Position numbers and translations under genes: made by a program. Positions 1 through 8,384 of a stretch of DNA of 64,000 nt are shown here, one piece after another (the first letter of the stretch is position 1; each line of letters starts with the position of its first letter). The stretch spans positions 166,446-230,445 of the forward strand of contig NZ_CAKSNX010000004.1 of assembly GCF_934476685.1 (NCBI RefSeq), given 5' to 3'. The stretch is from an uncultured Ruminococcus sp. Lineage in GTDB: Bacteria; Bacillota; Clostridia; Oscillospirales; Ruminococcaceae. The notes beneath the pieces were generated by a model. The model was given only the letters and a program-made list of their open reading frames with translations. It made no database searches and had not been told where the DNA came from.

Positions 1-1207
1 TCTGTATTTTTCTTGCTCTTGATACTGTCAGCTTATCTTCATCTGAAAGTTCGTCCATACCCATAATAGCAATGATATCCTGAAGTTCAACATATCTCTG
101 AAGAATGGACTGCACCTGTCTTGCAACGGTATAATGCTCATTACCCACGATCTCTGGTGACAGGATACGAGAGGTAGATTCAAGCGGATCAACTGCCGGG
201 AAGATACCGAGTGAAGAAATACTTCTCGAAAGTACCGTCGTTGCATCAAGGTGTGCAAAAGTTGTTGCAGGAGCCGGATCCGTAAGGTCATCGGCAGGCA
301 CATAAACAGCCTGTACCGATGTGATAGAGCCTTTATTGGTAGATGTTATTCTTTCCTGCAAAGCTCCCATTTCAGTAGCCAGTGTCGGCTGATATCCAAC
401 GGCAGAAGGCATACGGCCAAGAAGCGCAGAAACCTCTGAACCCGCCTGTGTAAATCTGAAAATATTGTCAATGAAGAGAAGAACGTCCTGTCCCTCAACA
501 TCTCTGAAATATTCAGCCATAGTAAGACCTGAAAGTGCTACTCTCATTCTTGCTCCGGGCGGTTCATTCATCTGACCATAAACAAGAACGGTTTTATCAA
601 TAACTCCCGACTCTTTCATCTCATAATAAAGGTCATTGCCCTCACGGGTTCTTTCACCAACACCGGTAAATACGGAAATACCGCCGTGCTGATTGGCAAC
701 GTTATTGATAAGCTCCTGAATAAGAACTGTTTTACCTACACCTGCACCACCGAAAAGACCGATCTTTCCGCCTTTAAGATAAGGTGCAATAAGATCTATG
801 ACTTTAATTCCTGTTTCAAGTATCTCGTTTGCCGCAGTCTGCTCTTCATAACTTGGCGGCTCTCTGTGTATTTCCCATCTTTCAGCTGTTTCAGGTGCTG
901 GAAGATTATCAACAGGTTCGCCGAGAAGATTGAACATTCTCGAAAGTGTTTCCTTGCCGACAGGAACTGATATTGCTTTACCAGTGTCAACAGCGTCAAC
1001 ACCTCTTACAAGTCCGTCAGTAGATGACATTGCGATACATCTTACTACGTCATCACCTATATGCTGAGCGACCTCAACAACAAGCTTCTGACCATTATTA
1101 TCTATTTCAAGTGCATTAAGAAGATCGGGCAGCTTATCTTTTTCAAAACGTACATCGACAACAGCGCCGACGATCTGTACGACCTTACCTATATTTTTGA
1201 CGTCCAT
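1..1207 (-). CDS. atpD: ATP synthase F1 subunit beta, 3' end beyond window
   Basis: Catalytic subunit of the F1 head; binds and converts ADP/ATP at the alpha-beta interfaces. About 402 N-terminal residues are visible and the frame is still open at base 1, so the C-terminal part lies outside the window. The P-loop (GGAGVGKT) is near residue 150, followed by the GERTREGNDLY catalytic region and the ALSGLTMAEYFRD segment. The start ATG at 1207 lies 17 bases downstream of the atpG stop. Last visible gene of the atp operon; an atpC epsilon gene would be expected further left but cannot be seen. Confidence 0.97.
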   Translation of the reverse strand, partial: MDVKNIGKVVQIVGAVVDVRFEKDKLPDLLNALEIDNNGQKLVVEVAQHIGDDVVRCIAMSSTDGLVRGVDAVDTGKAISVPVGKETLSRMFNLLGEPVDNLPAPETAERWEIHREPPSYEEQTAANEILETGIKVIDLIAPYLKGGKIGLFGGAGVGKTVLIQELINNVANQHGGISVFTGVGERTREGNDLYYEMKESGVIDKTVLVYGQMNEPPGARMRVALSGLTMAEYFRDVEGQDVLLFIDNIFRFTQAGSEVSALLGRMPSAVGYQPTLATEMGALQERITSTNKGSITSVQAVYVPADDLTDPAPATTFAHLDATTVLSRSISSLGIFPAVDPLESTSRILSPEIVGNEHYTVARQVQSILQRYVELQDIIAIMGMDELSDEDKLTVSRARKIQ

Positions 1208-1224
1208 TTACCTACCGCCTTTCA

Positions 1225-2085
1225 CTAATTATTTATAGAAGCAGAACTGATCTCAGTGATCTCCTGAGTGATCTGAGCTTGTCTTGCTCTGTTATACAGC
1301 AGCGAGAGCTGATCTATCATTTCACTCGCATTATCGCTTGCCGATTCCATAGCTGTACGTCTTGCAGCCTGCTCAGCTGCATAAGAGTCAACTATTGCTG
1401 AATAGAGCATTCCGCAGATATACTGAGGGATAATGCCGTCAAATACTTCTTCCGGAGAAGGATCATAAATAGTCACTGCCTTTTTCTCAGGAACGTGATT
1501 GAGATTTTCTACCGGAAGTATTCTCAGCTCATTAGGTTCCTGCGTCATAGCAGAAACAAAAGTTGTATATATCAGTTCTACTGAATCAAACTCACCGACT
1601 TTGAATCTATGGATTATATTATCGGCAAGATCTATCGTTTCAGTTATATCTATACCTTCGGCGATATGAGGATATTTGTCAGTAAGATCGTAATCCCTCT
1701 TCTCAAAAAATTCAACAGCTTTTTTGCCTATCGCCATGATCTTAACTTCTCCGCCGGAACGCTTTATCTCCGAAGCTTTCGCCTCAGCCATTTTAAGTAC
1801 GTTAGAATTAAATCCTCCTGCCAGACCTCTGTCGCCTGCTATGACAACTATAAGTGAGGCATTCCTGAATTTTTTCTTTGTGAAAACAGACTTAAAATCG
1901 CTGTCGCTTGATATCTCACACATTACTTTAAAAACATTTTCAAAGAATGGGTGTATCGCCTCGGCACGTTCCTTAGCTCTCCTCATTTTTGAAGAGGCAA
2001 CAAGCTGCATCGCCTTAGTTATCTGCATTGTGCTTTCAACGCTTTTTATACGACGCTTGACATCCTTCATGTTTGATGCCGCCAT
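1225..2085 (-). CDS. atpG: ATP synthase F1 subunit gamma
   Basis: Central-stalk rotor subunit that couples c-ring rotation to catalysis in the alpha3beta3 head. The 286-residue product has the expected two long terminal helices: an N-terminal one with the conserved IKSVESTMQITKAMQLV segment and a C-terminal one ending in NRARQAQITQEITEI. Length is normal for the family. The ATG at 2085 is preceded by AAGGAG at 8 bases. It lies 12 bases downstream of atpA and just upstream of atpD, the standard order in bacterial atp operons. Confidence 0.97.
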   Translation of the reverse strand: MAASNMKDVKRRIKSVESTMQITKAMQLVASSKMRRAKERAEAIHPFFENVFKVMCEISSDSDFKSVFTKKKFRNASLIVVIAGDRGLAGGFNSNVLKMAEAKASEIKRSGGEVKIMAIGKKAVEFFEKRDYDLTDKYPHIAEGIDITETIDLADNIIHRFKVGEFDSVELIYTTFVSAMTQEPNELRILPVENLNHVPEKKAVTIYDPSPEEVFDGIIPQYICGMLYSAIVDSYAAEQAARRTAMESASDNASEMIDQLSLLYNRARQAQITQEITEISSASINN

Positions 2086-2097
2086 AGCTACAACTCC

Positions 2098-3612
2098 TTA
2101 CCTGCTCTGTAAAAACTTATCTGCAAATGTTGTAAGAACTTCCTTTAGCGCTGCTTCATTTTCATCTGTCAGAACCTTAGTATCCCTTATGGAAGAAAGA
2201 ATATCGGGATGTGACTCATCAATATAAGCAAAAAGATCTGATTCATATTCTCTGATATCTTCTACCGGGATCTTTTTAAGATAATTATTGACAACAGCAT
2301 AAATAATTACTACCTGTTTTTCAACGTCAACAGGTGCATTTTTACCCTGTTTCAATACCTCAACGATTCTTTCGCCCTGTGCAAGTCTGTCCTTTGTATC
2401 CTGATCGAGATCAGAACCGAACTGTGAGAAGGACTGCAATTCTCTGTACTGGGAATAAAGCAGTTTCAGCGGACCTGAAACCTTTTTCATAGCTTTTATC
2501 TGTGCCGCTCCTCCAACCCTTGATACAGAGATACCAGGGTTTACAGCAGGTCTTACACCTGAGAAGAACAGTTCTGTTTCAAGGAATATCTGACCGTCAG
2601 TTATTGAAATAACGTTGGTAGGGATATATGCAGAAACATCTCCTGCCTGTGTTTCTATGATAGGCAGTGCAGTTATTGAACCACCGCCATTTTCCTCATT
2701 AAGACAGCAGGCACGTTCAAGCAATCTTGAATGGAGATAGAATACATCACCAGGATATGCCTCACGGCCTGTCGGACGTTTCAGCAGCAGTGACATTGTT
2801 CTGTACGCAACAGCGTGCTTGGAAAGATCGTCATAAACGCATAGAACATCCTTACCCTGAAGCATAAAATACTCAGCCATTGCAACTCCTGCATATGGAG
2901 CTATATACTGAAGCGGTGCCATTTCAGAGGCAGTAGCTGATACAACGATAGAATAATCCATTGCACCATTCTTTGTGAGCGTATCTACAATATTTGCAAC
3001 GGTAGATATTTTCTGACCGATAGCCACATAGATACATATAACATCTTTGCCCTTCTGATTTATTATCGTATCAAGAGCAATAGTAGTTTTTCCGGTCTGT
3101 CTGTCACCGATTATAAGTTCTCTCTGACCTCTTCCAACAGGGATCATTGAGTCGATAGCTTTGATACCTGTCTGTAAAGGTCTGCTGACAGACTTTCTGG
3201 TAATTATACCAAAAGCAGGGCTTTCAACAGGTCTGTATTCTTCTGTAAGTATACTTCCCTTTCCGTCGATAGGCGCACCAAGAGAGTTTACAACTCTGCC
3301 GAGAAGTGCCTCGCCGACAGGAACAGAAACTATTTTTCCTGTTCTTTTGACAGTAGAACCTTCCTTGATACCGTCTTCTGTACCAAGCAGTACGCAGCCG
3401 ACAAAATCTTCTTCAAGGTTCATCGCCATGCCATAGGTCCCATTTGCAAATTCAAGAAGTTCGCCAGACATACACTTTTCAAGACCATTTACTCTCGAAA
3501 TTCCGTCACCAACCGTGCAGACAGTTCCGACATCATCAAGCGTCAGCTTAGAGCGATAATTCTTGATCTGCTGTTTTATCAAACCTGTTATTTCATCAGG
3601 ACGTAAATTCAT
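2098..3612 (-). CDS. atpA: ATP synthase F1 subunit alpha
   Basis: Non-catalytic nucleotide-binding subunit of the F1 head. 504 residues, the usual length, with an N-terminal beta-barrel, the P-loop GDRQTGKTTIA near residue 170 and the alpha-type PAVNPGISVSRVGG signature. The ATG at 3612 has CGGAG seven bases upstream. It follows atpH by 46 bases in the same operon. Nothing is unusual. Confidence 0.98.
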   Translation of the reverse strand: MNLRPDEITGLIKQQIKNYRSKLTLDDVGTVCTVGDGISRVNGLEKCMSGELLEFANGTYGMAMNLEEDFVGCVLLGTEDGIKEGSTVKRTGKIVSVPVGEALLGRVVNSLGAPIDGKGSILTEEYRPVESPAFGIITRKSVSRPLQTGIKAIDSMIPVGRGQRELIIGDRQTGKTTIALDTIINQKGKDVICIYVAIGQKISTVANIVDTLTKNGAMDYSIVVSATASEMAPLQYIAPYAGVAMAEYFMLQGKDVLCVYDDLSKHAVAYRTMSLLLKRPTGREAYPGDVFYLHSRLLERACCLNEENGGGSITALPIIETQAGDVSAYIPTNVISITDGQIFLETELFFSGVRPAVNPGISVSRVGGAAQIKAMKKVSGPLKLLYSQYRELQSFSQFGSDLDQDTKDRLAQGERIVEVLKQGKNAPVDVEKQVVIIYAVVNNYLKKIPVEDIREYESDLFAYIDESHPDILSSIRDTKVLTDENEAALKEVLTTFADKFLQSR

Positions 3613-3658
3613 AATAAAACTCCGTACCTTTCAATTATATTTCACAATATGCTGCAGA

Positions 3659-4207
3659 TCAGGCAATAACGCCATTGATCTGTGATCTCAGCTTATCCAA
3701 AGCGGTTTTTACACTTGAATCAAGCTCAGTATTGCCATATCTCAGTACAATACCTCCGATAACAGCTTTATCGACTTTTTCAGTGAGCCGTATAGTTTTT
3801 CCGCTGACAGCTGAAAGCTTTTTTATCAGCTTATCTCTCAGAACAGCCGACAAACCTGTGCTTGTGATAGCAGTTACCTCAAGAATATTCATTTTCGCAT
3901 TATACTTATCGGTAAAAGCTTTAGTGATCTCAGGAAGGAACTTAAACCTTCCCTTTTCATTAAGCAAGCACAAAAAATCCATTACAAGCGGACTTATCTT
4001 ACCATTGAACACTTCCGACAGTGCTTTATTTTTTTCAGCCGCCGAGATCTGCTGAACATTCATAAGCTGAAAGAAATCACTGTTTTCATCACTGCACAGA
4101 ATATCATTGATACTCACAAGTTCTTCGTAAACATTTTCAAGGCAGTTCTGCTCGCAGCACAAGTCGAACAATGCTGTGCTGTATACATTTGCTACACTAT
4201 CCGCCAT
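3659..4207 (-). CDS. atpH: ATP synthase F1 subunit delta
   Basis: Peripheral-stalk subunit (OSCP type) that joins subunit b to the top of F1. The product is 182 residues, normal for the family, with a mainly helical N-terminal domain and the C-terminal motif IGGIVLRYGN. I chose the ATG at 4207 because it overlaps the atpF stop by one base (TGATG), a typical translational-coupling arrangement. A GTG one codon upstream (4210) is also in frame but less likely. Confidence 0.94.
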   Translation of the reverse strand: MADSVANVYSTALFDLCCEQNCLENVYEELVSINDILCSDENSDFFQLMNVQQISAAEKNKALSEVFNGKISPLVMDFLCLLNEKGRFKFLPEITKAFTDKYNAKMNILEVTAITSTGLSAVLRDKLIKKLSAVSGKTIRLTEKVDKAVIGGIVLRYGNTELDSSVKTALDKLRSQINGVIA

Positions 4208-4722
4208 CACACTTCACCTATATTATCTATAAACTGCTCTATAAGACGTTCATTATCCTGTGAAGTCAGATCCTTTTCAATAACTGCCTGCGCAGCCGAA
4301 AACGCAATATCTGTTATGTCATCCTTTATCTGATTAACAGCGATTTTCTTCTCACGTTCGATCTCAGCTCTCGCCTGCTCCGTTATGCCCTTTGCTTCCT
4401 GCTTGGCATCTCCGATTATTTCGTCAGAGCGAAGCTGAGCCTTTTTAGTTGCAGCCTGAATGATCTTTGCAGATTCTTCTTTTGCACCACTGATCCTTTC
4501 AGCATATTCAGCTTCAAGCTTTTTAGCGTTTTCTTTTGCATCATCAGCGTCCTGATAAGTCTTTGCGACTTCCTCTTTTCTGCTTTCGATGACTTTATTT
4601 ACTTTATCAAAAAGAAAATGTTTGAGTACAAGAGTGAGAATAAGCAGGTTCAGCCAAGTAGCAACAATTACGCTCAGGTTGACAGAAAGAAAATCCGTTA
4701 CATCTCCCACAGCTAAAACCAT
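4207..4722 (-). CDS. atpF: ATP synthase Fo subunit b
   Basis: Peripheral-stalk subunit: one N-terminal membrane helix (about residues 15-36, rich in Leu/Ile/Val) followed by a long charged coiled coil to residue 171. Family length is 160-175. The ATG at 4722 has GGAGG a few bases upstream. Its stop overlaps the atpH start by one base. It lies between atpE and atpH in the standard operon order. Confidence 0.95.
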   Translation of the reverse strand: MVLAVGDVTDFLSVNLSVIVATWLNLLILTLVLKHFLFDKVNKVIESRKEEVAKTYQDADDAKENAKKLEAEYAERISGAKEESAKIIQAATKKAQLRSDEIIGDAKQEAKGITEQARAEIEREKKIAVNQIKDDITDIAFSAAQAVIEKDLTSQDNERLIEQFIDNIGEV

Positions 4723-4765
4723 TTAAAAACCTCCCTCTCTGATCATTGTTTTTAAAAATCTATTA

Positions 4766-5023
4766 TCAGAGCTTTCCGAGGAATGGGTTAGCAAACAGCA
4801 GAATAAGTGCTACTACGAATGCATAGATACCGGTAGATTCAGCCATGGCAACACCGATGAACATTGTTCTTGTGCAGTCGCCCTGTGCCTCCGGCTGTCT
4901 TGCGATAGCTTCGATAGTTTTGCCTACTGCGTAACCTTCACCAATACCAGGTCCGATACCTGCGATCATTGCAAGTCCTGCGCCTATTGCTGAGCAACCC
5001 AAAACAAAAGCCTTTTCAGTCAT
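4766..5023 (-). CDS. atpE: ATP synthase Fo subunit c (two-carboxylate type)
   Basis: Ring subunit of the membrane rotor, 85 residues forming a two-helix hairpin joined by the polar loop ARQPEAQGD. The ion-binding glutamate is E62 in AESTGIY, followed by S63, T64 and Y67, the pattern seen in Na+-binding c subunits. The first helix has E29 in GPGIGEGY, where typical Na+ rings have Gln. This pair of carboxylates is known from the Na+-driven ring of Fusobacterium nucleatum; Na+ coupling here is inference. The start is the ATG at 5023, with GGAGGA seven bases upstream; a longer frame beginning with TTG at 5038 would contain that ribosome site and is rejected. Confidence 0.95.
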   Translation of the reverse strand: MTEKAFVLGCSAIGAGLAMIAGIGPGIGEGYAVGKTIEAIARQPEAQGDCTRTMFIGVAMAESTGIYAFVVALILLFANPFLGKL

Positions 5024-5080
5024 ATGAATATCCTCCAATTATAAACTTATATTTGTGCGCTTTTGCGCATTTTTACATTT

Positions 5081-5815
5081 TTATGATTCTTCTGCCGCTG
5101 CTCCAACGTTTACCATTGTCAGCATTGAGAAAATGTATGCTTGTATACAACCTGAGAACAAGTCAAAGTATATCGAAAGCACAGCAGGTATTCCTACTTG
5201 AAATACGCTGAATCCCCATGAGCCTACTTCAAAGCTAAGATGCAGTGCAGATGAAAGTGCGCCCAGTGCACCATAGAGCAACCCTGTAATTACCATACCG
5301 CCTGCCACGTTACCAAAAAGACGGAAAGCCATTGATGCAGGTGTTGCAACTTCACTGATGATATTCAGCGGAAGTATGAAGGCAACAGGTTTAGCAAAGC
5401 CTTTAAGGTATCCGCCAAAACCGTTAGCTTTTATCTTATGATAAGTAATAAGGATAAACGTCAGCACAGCCCATGCTGCTGTAACATTTATATCAGCCGT
5501 CATTGGTCTGAGACCGATCATGCTTATCAGCGCACCTAAAATCGCTGATATAAGCAATGCTCCGATATATGGGGAATAGTACATTAACTTTTCACCCATA
5601 TTCTGACGTACCATATTATTTATGAAATTCACAAACATCTCAGCAAGCACCTGACGTTTTTTCTCAGGGACTTTCTTCAGATCTTTAGTAAGCCACAGAC
5701 AAAGCAGTGTAACGGCTACTATAATGAGCCAGCCCATGACTACTGTTTCGGTTATTTGGATCTTGCCGTCAAACAGTTCAAAAACGATTTTGGGACCATC
5801 ACCTATACCGTTCAT
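5081..5815 (-). CDS. atpB: ATP synthase Fo subunit a
   Basis: Stator membrane subunit that forms the ion half-channels against the c ring. 244 residues with five to six membrane segments. The essential arginine is R165 in the conserved MAFRLFGNVAGG segment, and the family's short N-terminal extracytoplasmic part is present. It starts 5 bases after atpI (AAAGGA ribosome site at the end of atpI) and is followed by atpE. Length and motif content are normal. Confidence 0.97.
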   Translation of the reverse strand: MNGIGDGPKIVFELFDGKIQITETVVMGWLIIVAVTLLCLWLTKDLKKVPEKKRQVLAEMFVNFINNMVRQNMGEKLMYYSPYIGALLISAILGALISMIGLRPMTADINVTAAWAVLTFILITYHKIKANGFGGYLKGFAKPVAFILPLNIISEVATPASMAFRLFGNVAGGMVITGLLYGALGALSSALHLSFEVGSWGFSVFQVGIPAVLSIYFDLFSGCIQAYIFSMLTMVNVGAAAEES

Positions 5816-5820
5816 AGAAT

Positions 5821-6201
5821 TTATCCTTTCTCAGTAAACTGAATTACAGACAGAATTATTTTTGGAAAAAGCTGAGGCAGCACAACTCCAACAAAAGCAA
5901 GCTTTCCTGAAAACATACCAACAGCACATATAATAAACATTCCAAAAAGCCTTATCATATAGCATGAAGTCACAGACCTTGAAGCTTTCTTTTTATCGAG
6001 CGTGACTGCTTTTTCACAAACATATCCCAGATATGCCGTACAGCCGCACATATAAAAATAGCCAGCTATGAAACCTAGCAGCATATTGAGCCTGAATCCC
6101 CAGATAAGAGTAAAAAGCCAACATAACATACTAGCTGCCGCACCCCATAAAAATATTTTTCTTATAAGAGGTCGTATTTCAGATCTATGGTCTGTGTTCA
6201 A
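5821..6201 (-). CDS. atpI: AtpI-like membrane protein of the ATP synthase operon
   Basis: Small membrane protein of the ATP synthase I family, thought to help assemble the c ring. About 126 residues with four hydrophobic segments. Assigned from position (first gene, directly before atpB), size and topology; the sequence itself is weakly conserved. I favour a TTG start at 6201 because AAAGG lies seven to eight bases upstream; a GTG at 6246 is in frame but has no ribosome site and would add 15 residues. Promoter candidate about 95 bases upstream. Confidence 0.7.
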   Translation of the reverse strand: MNTDHRSEIRPLIRKIFLWGAAASMLCWLFTLIWGFRLNMLLGFIAGYFYMCGCTAYLGYVCEKAVTLDKKKASRSVTSCYMIRLFGMFIICAVGMFSGKLAFVGVVLPQLFPKIILSVIQFTEKG

Positions 6202-6295
6202 ATAATCAACCTTTCTTACATAGGCAGGACAGCGCAGCGTCAGCACAATTTCTGCATAATTCGTTATAATTTTAATTATGTTTCAATACTTCACC

Positions 6296-6324
6296 ATTAT
6301 AACACCTTTTATTTGTTTTTTAAA
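6296..6324 (-). promoter_or_regulatory. candidate promoter of the atp operon
   Basis: Reading the minus strand, TTTAAA (6324-6319) and a perfect TATAAT (6301-6296) are separated by 17 bases, upstream of atpI. The -35 is weak. No other promoter-like sequence as good is seen before the first atp gene. Confidence 0.45.
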
Positions 6325-6469
6325 GGGGTTGTAAAAACAATGTACATTATTTTTACATTATATTAATATTTAATACACATTTTAATATAAATTTGCTAAC
6401 AGAATATAACCAATAAATATATTGTAAATAATCAACATTTGATTTTAGTCTAATTAGTATAAACATTGC
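6325..6469. other. AT-rich intergenic stretch
   Basis: The region between atpI and the lipoprotein gene is extremely AT-rich with no open frame having a ribosome site. Apart from the atp promoter on its left and the terminator on its right I see no structured element in it. Confidence 0.5.
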
Positions 6470-6505
6470 AAAAAACGCTGCACTTTTCTTTCAAAGTGCA
6501 GCGTT
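6470..6505 (-). terminator. intrinsic terminator of the small lipoprotein gene
   Basis: A 13-base perfect stem (6474-6486 with 6493-6505) around a six-base loop; on the minus strand it is followed by a run of T. It sits about 40 bases downstream of the lipoprotein stop codon. Confidence 0.85.
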
Positions 6506-6543
6506 GCTCATGAAGACAAATGAACTATGCTGACAATATGTGC

Positions 6544-6843
6544 TTATCTTATAATATCATCAATAACTCTCTCGCCTGTGCTGATAGTATCGTCGATAAT
6601 ATCTTTTCCTCCGCTTATGGTATCATCAATACCGCTCTCAACTCTGCTCATAAGCGTATCTCTGTCCGAAGAGTCGCTGTGACTTGACTCAGACTTTACA
6701 GCACTTGATGATGACGCAGCTGATGATGTTACGCTGCCTTTATTTTCCGAAGATGATGACACATTACTGTTTTTAGAAGAGCAGGCTGTCATGCAAACTG
6801 CTGCACATACTGCGCTCAATGCCATTACAAGAAATTTTTTCAT
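6544..6843 (-). CDS. small Ser-rich lipoprotein, unknown function
   Basis: 99-residue predicted lipoprotein: MKKFL N-terminus, hydrophobic signal and the lipobox MTAC with the lipidated Cys at residue 19. After it comes a Ser/Asn-rich linker (residues 20-55) and a short C-terminal part in which the pattern D-D-T-I-S and D-D-I-I is repeated, probably amphipathic. The ATG at 6843 was chosen because AAAGGA lies about ten bases upstream; the frame stays open to 6906. It has its own terminator and no operon partner. No family recognised; presumably anchored on the outer face of the membrane. Confidence 0.75.
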   Translation of the reverse strand: MKKFLVMALSAVCAAVCMTACSSKNSNVSSSSENKGSVTSSAASSSSAVKSESSHSDSSDRDTLMSRVESGIDDTISGGKDIIDDTISTGERVIDDIIR

Positions 6844-6970
6844 AACCAAAAATCCTTTCATGATAAATTCAGCCAAACTTATTGACAGAAATATTATTGC
6901 ACACAAATTTCTATATATTCACTTTACTGCCATAGGGAAAAAGTTCCTGAAAAAAATTTTATTTTAGTAC

Positions 6971-6999
6971 TTGACAAATAAGCAATATTGTTGTATAGT
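6971..6999 (+). promoter_or_regulatory. promoter of the YtrA-like regulator/ABC operon
   Basis: TTGACA (6971-6976), 17-base spacer, TATAGT (6994-6999), close to the sigma-A consensus. It lies about 155 bases upstream of the regulator gene, leaving a long leader. Confidence 0.8.
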
Positions 7000-7019
7000 T
7001 AGTTACAGAAGTAATTAAC
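6998..7019. promoter_or_regulatory. candidate operator overlapping the promoter end
   Basis: Inverted repeat GTTAGTTAC-AGAA-GTAATTAAC (one mismatch between arms) starts inside the -10 box and covers the likely transcription start. An outer pair, TATAGTT (6994-7000) and AACTATA (7025-7031), surrounds it. Its position suits self-repression by the GntR/YtrA-type regulator encoded next; this is inference. Confidence 0.55.
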
Positions 7020-7085
7020 CAATAAACTATACAGGTCAAGCTTCTGAACAAAAGAGATGAGATAACGATGATCCGGCAAACACGC

Positions 7086-7120
7086 AACAGCATTCATATG
7101 GCTATGCGCTGAATGCTGTT
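7086..7120 (+). other. leader hairpin of the YtrA-like operon
   Basis: AACAGCATTCA (7086-7096) pairs perfectly with TGAATGCTGTT (7110-7120) in the transcribed leader, 33 bases before the regulator's start codon. No T-run follows, so it is not a simple terminator; it could affect RNA stability or translation. Confidence 0.5.
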
Positions 7121-7153
7121 ACGCAGTATGCCGACATCAGAAAGGAGAAAACT

Positions 7154-7522
7154 ATGGAATTCAATCCGGACAACGAAAAGCCTATCTACCAGCAGCTTGC
7201 TGAATGGCTGTCAGATCTTATCATTGAAGGCACTGTAAATGAAGGAGAACAGATACCCTCAACGACAGAAATTTCTATAAACTATAAGATCAATCCTGCA
7301 ACAGCACTTAAAGGTATCAATATTCTCGTAGATAAAAATATCGTATATAAAAAAAGAGGTGTTGGTATGTTTGTTTGCGACGGTGCTGTATCTATATTAA
7401 AAAGAGAACGCAGACATGATTTTCAGCAAAATACCGTCAAAGCATTAACTCACGAAGCAAAACGGCTTGGAATAAGCAAAGATGAAATAATTGCTATGAT
7501 CGAAAGGAGTTTCGGAGAATGA
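7154..7522 (+). CDS. GntR-family (YtrA-type) transcription regulator
   Basis: 122 residues: an N-terminal winged helix-turn-helix (about residues 8-75, opening with the typical PIYQQLAEWL segment and containing IPSTTEISINYKINPATALKGI) and a short C-terminal helical tail, the layout of YtrA-subfamily GntR proteins, which lack a large effector domain. AAAGGAG lies seven bases before the ATG at 7154. It overlaps the ABC ATPase gene by four bases (ATGA). YtrA-type repressors commonly control the ABC operon they belong to and respond to wall-active peptides in Bacillus; the same is inferred here from the operator and order. Confidence 0.92.
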   Translation: MEFNPDNEKPIYQQLAEWLSDLIIEGTVNEGEQIPSTTEISINYKINPATALKGINILVDKNIVYKKRGVGMFVCDGAVSILKRERRHDFQQNTVKALTHEAKRLGISKDEIIAMIERSFGE

Positions 7523-8379
7523 GTATTTTAAAATTAGATAATGTGAGCAAAAGCTATGGCAAAAACTCTGCGCTTAATAACATTTGTCTGGAATTTGAAA
7601 CGGGCAGGATCTATGGCTTGCTTGGAAGAAACGGTGCGGGCAAATCCACGCTTATAAACGCAATATGCAACAGAGTAACTTCATACAGCGGCAGTATCAC
7701 TATCGACGGTGAAATCGTCAAAGAAAATAATCACGCACTTGGAAGAATATACGATATGTCAGAAAGTGCAAATATGCCGTATGATATGAAAATATCTTCT
7801 ATATTTAAAGTGACAAAGGATTTTTATCCTGATTTTGATATTGATTATGCTTATGGTCTTGCAAAACAGTTTGATCTTGATGTCAACAAACGATTAGGCA
7901 GACTTTCCACAGGATATAAAACAATATCGAAAATAATAACTGCTCTCAGCAGTGGTGCTGAATATATCTTCCTTGACGAACCTGTTCTCGGACTAGATGC
8001 AAACCACAGAGAACTTTTTTACAAAGTTATGGTTGAGAGATTTATTGAAACACAATGCTGCATGGTCGTGTCAACTCATCTGATCGATGAGGCGGCAAAT
8101 CTTTTTGAACGGGTCATAATTATTGATGACGGAAAAATAACAGTTGACAGCGAAAGTGAAGATCTTCTAAAAAACGGATACTCTGTGACAGGAGCAGCCA
8201 AACTTGTAGATATGTATTGTGAAAACAAAGAAGTTATCACAACCAGAGCTGTTGCAGGTATAAAGAGTGCATACATAAAAGGCAAGGCTGAAAATGTTCC
8301 AAATGGTCTTGAAGTAACAAAACCGGATATGCAGCAGATCTTTATAAGTCTGACAAGTCCTTCCGATGAAAGGATGTGA
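7519..8379 (+). CDS. ABC transporter ATP-binding protein
   Basis: 286 residues, YtrB-like ATPase. Walker A GRNGAGKST at residues 36-44, a modified signature LSTGYK near residue 128 (instead of LSGGQ), Walker B YIFLDEP near 148-154 and the switch His in STHLIDE. The C-terminal 60 residues are a poorly conserved extension usual in this group. The gene overlaps the regulator by four bases and is followed by two membrane proteins, so the three together probably form an exporter or a sensing/detoxifying complex. Substrate unknown. Confidence 0.93.
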   Translation: MSILKLDNVSKSYGKNSALNNICLEFETGRIYGLLGRNGAGKSTLINAICNRVTSYSGSITIDGEIVKENNHALGRIYDMSESANMPYDMKISSIFKVTKDFYPDFDIDYAYGLAKQFDLDVNKRLGRLSTGYKTISKIITALSSGAEYIFLDEPVLGLDANHRELFYKVMVERFIETQCCMVVSTHLIDEAANLFERVIIIDDGKITVDSESEDLLKNGYSVTGAAKLVDMYCENKEVITTRAVAGIKSAYIKGKAENVPNGLEVTKPDMQQIFISLTSPSDERM

Positions 8380-8384
8380 CTATT

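Noticed and set aside
5031..5038. Longer atpE product starting with TTG at 5038
   Set aside because: The extra codons contain the ribosome site for the ATG at 5023, which gives the standard c subunit.
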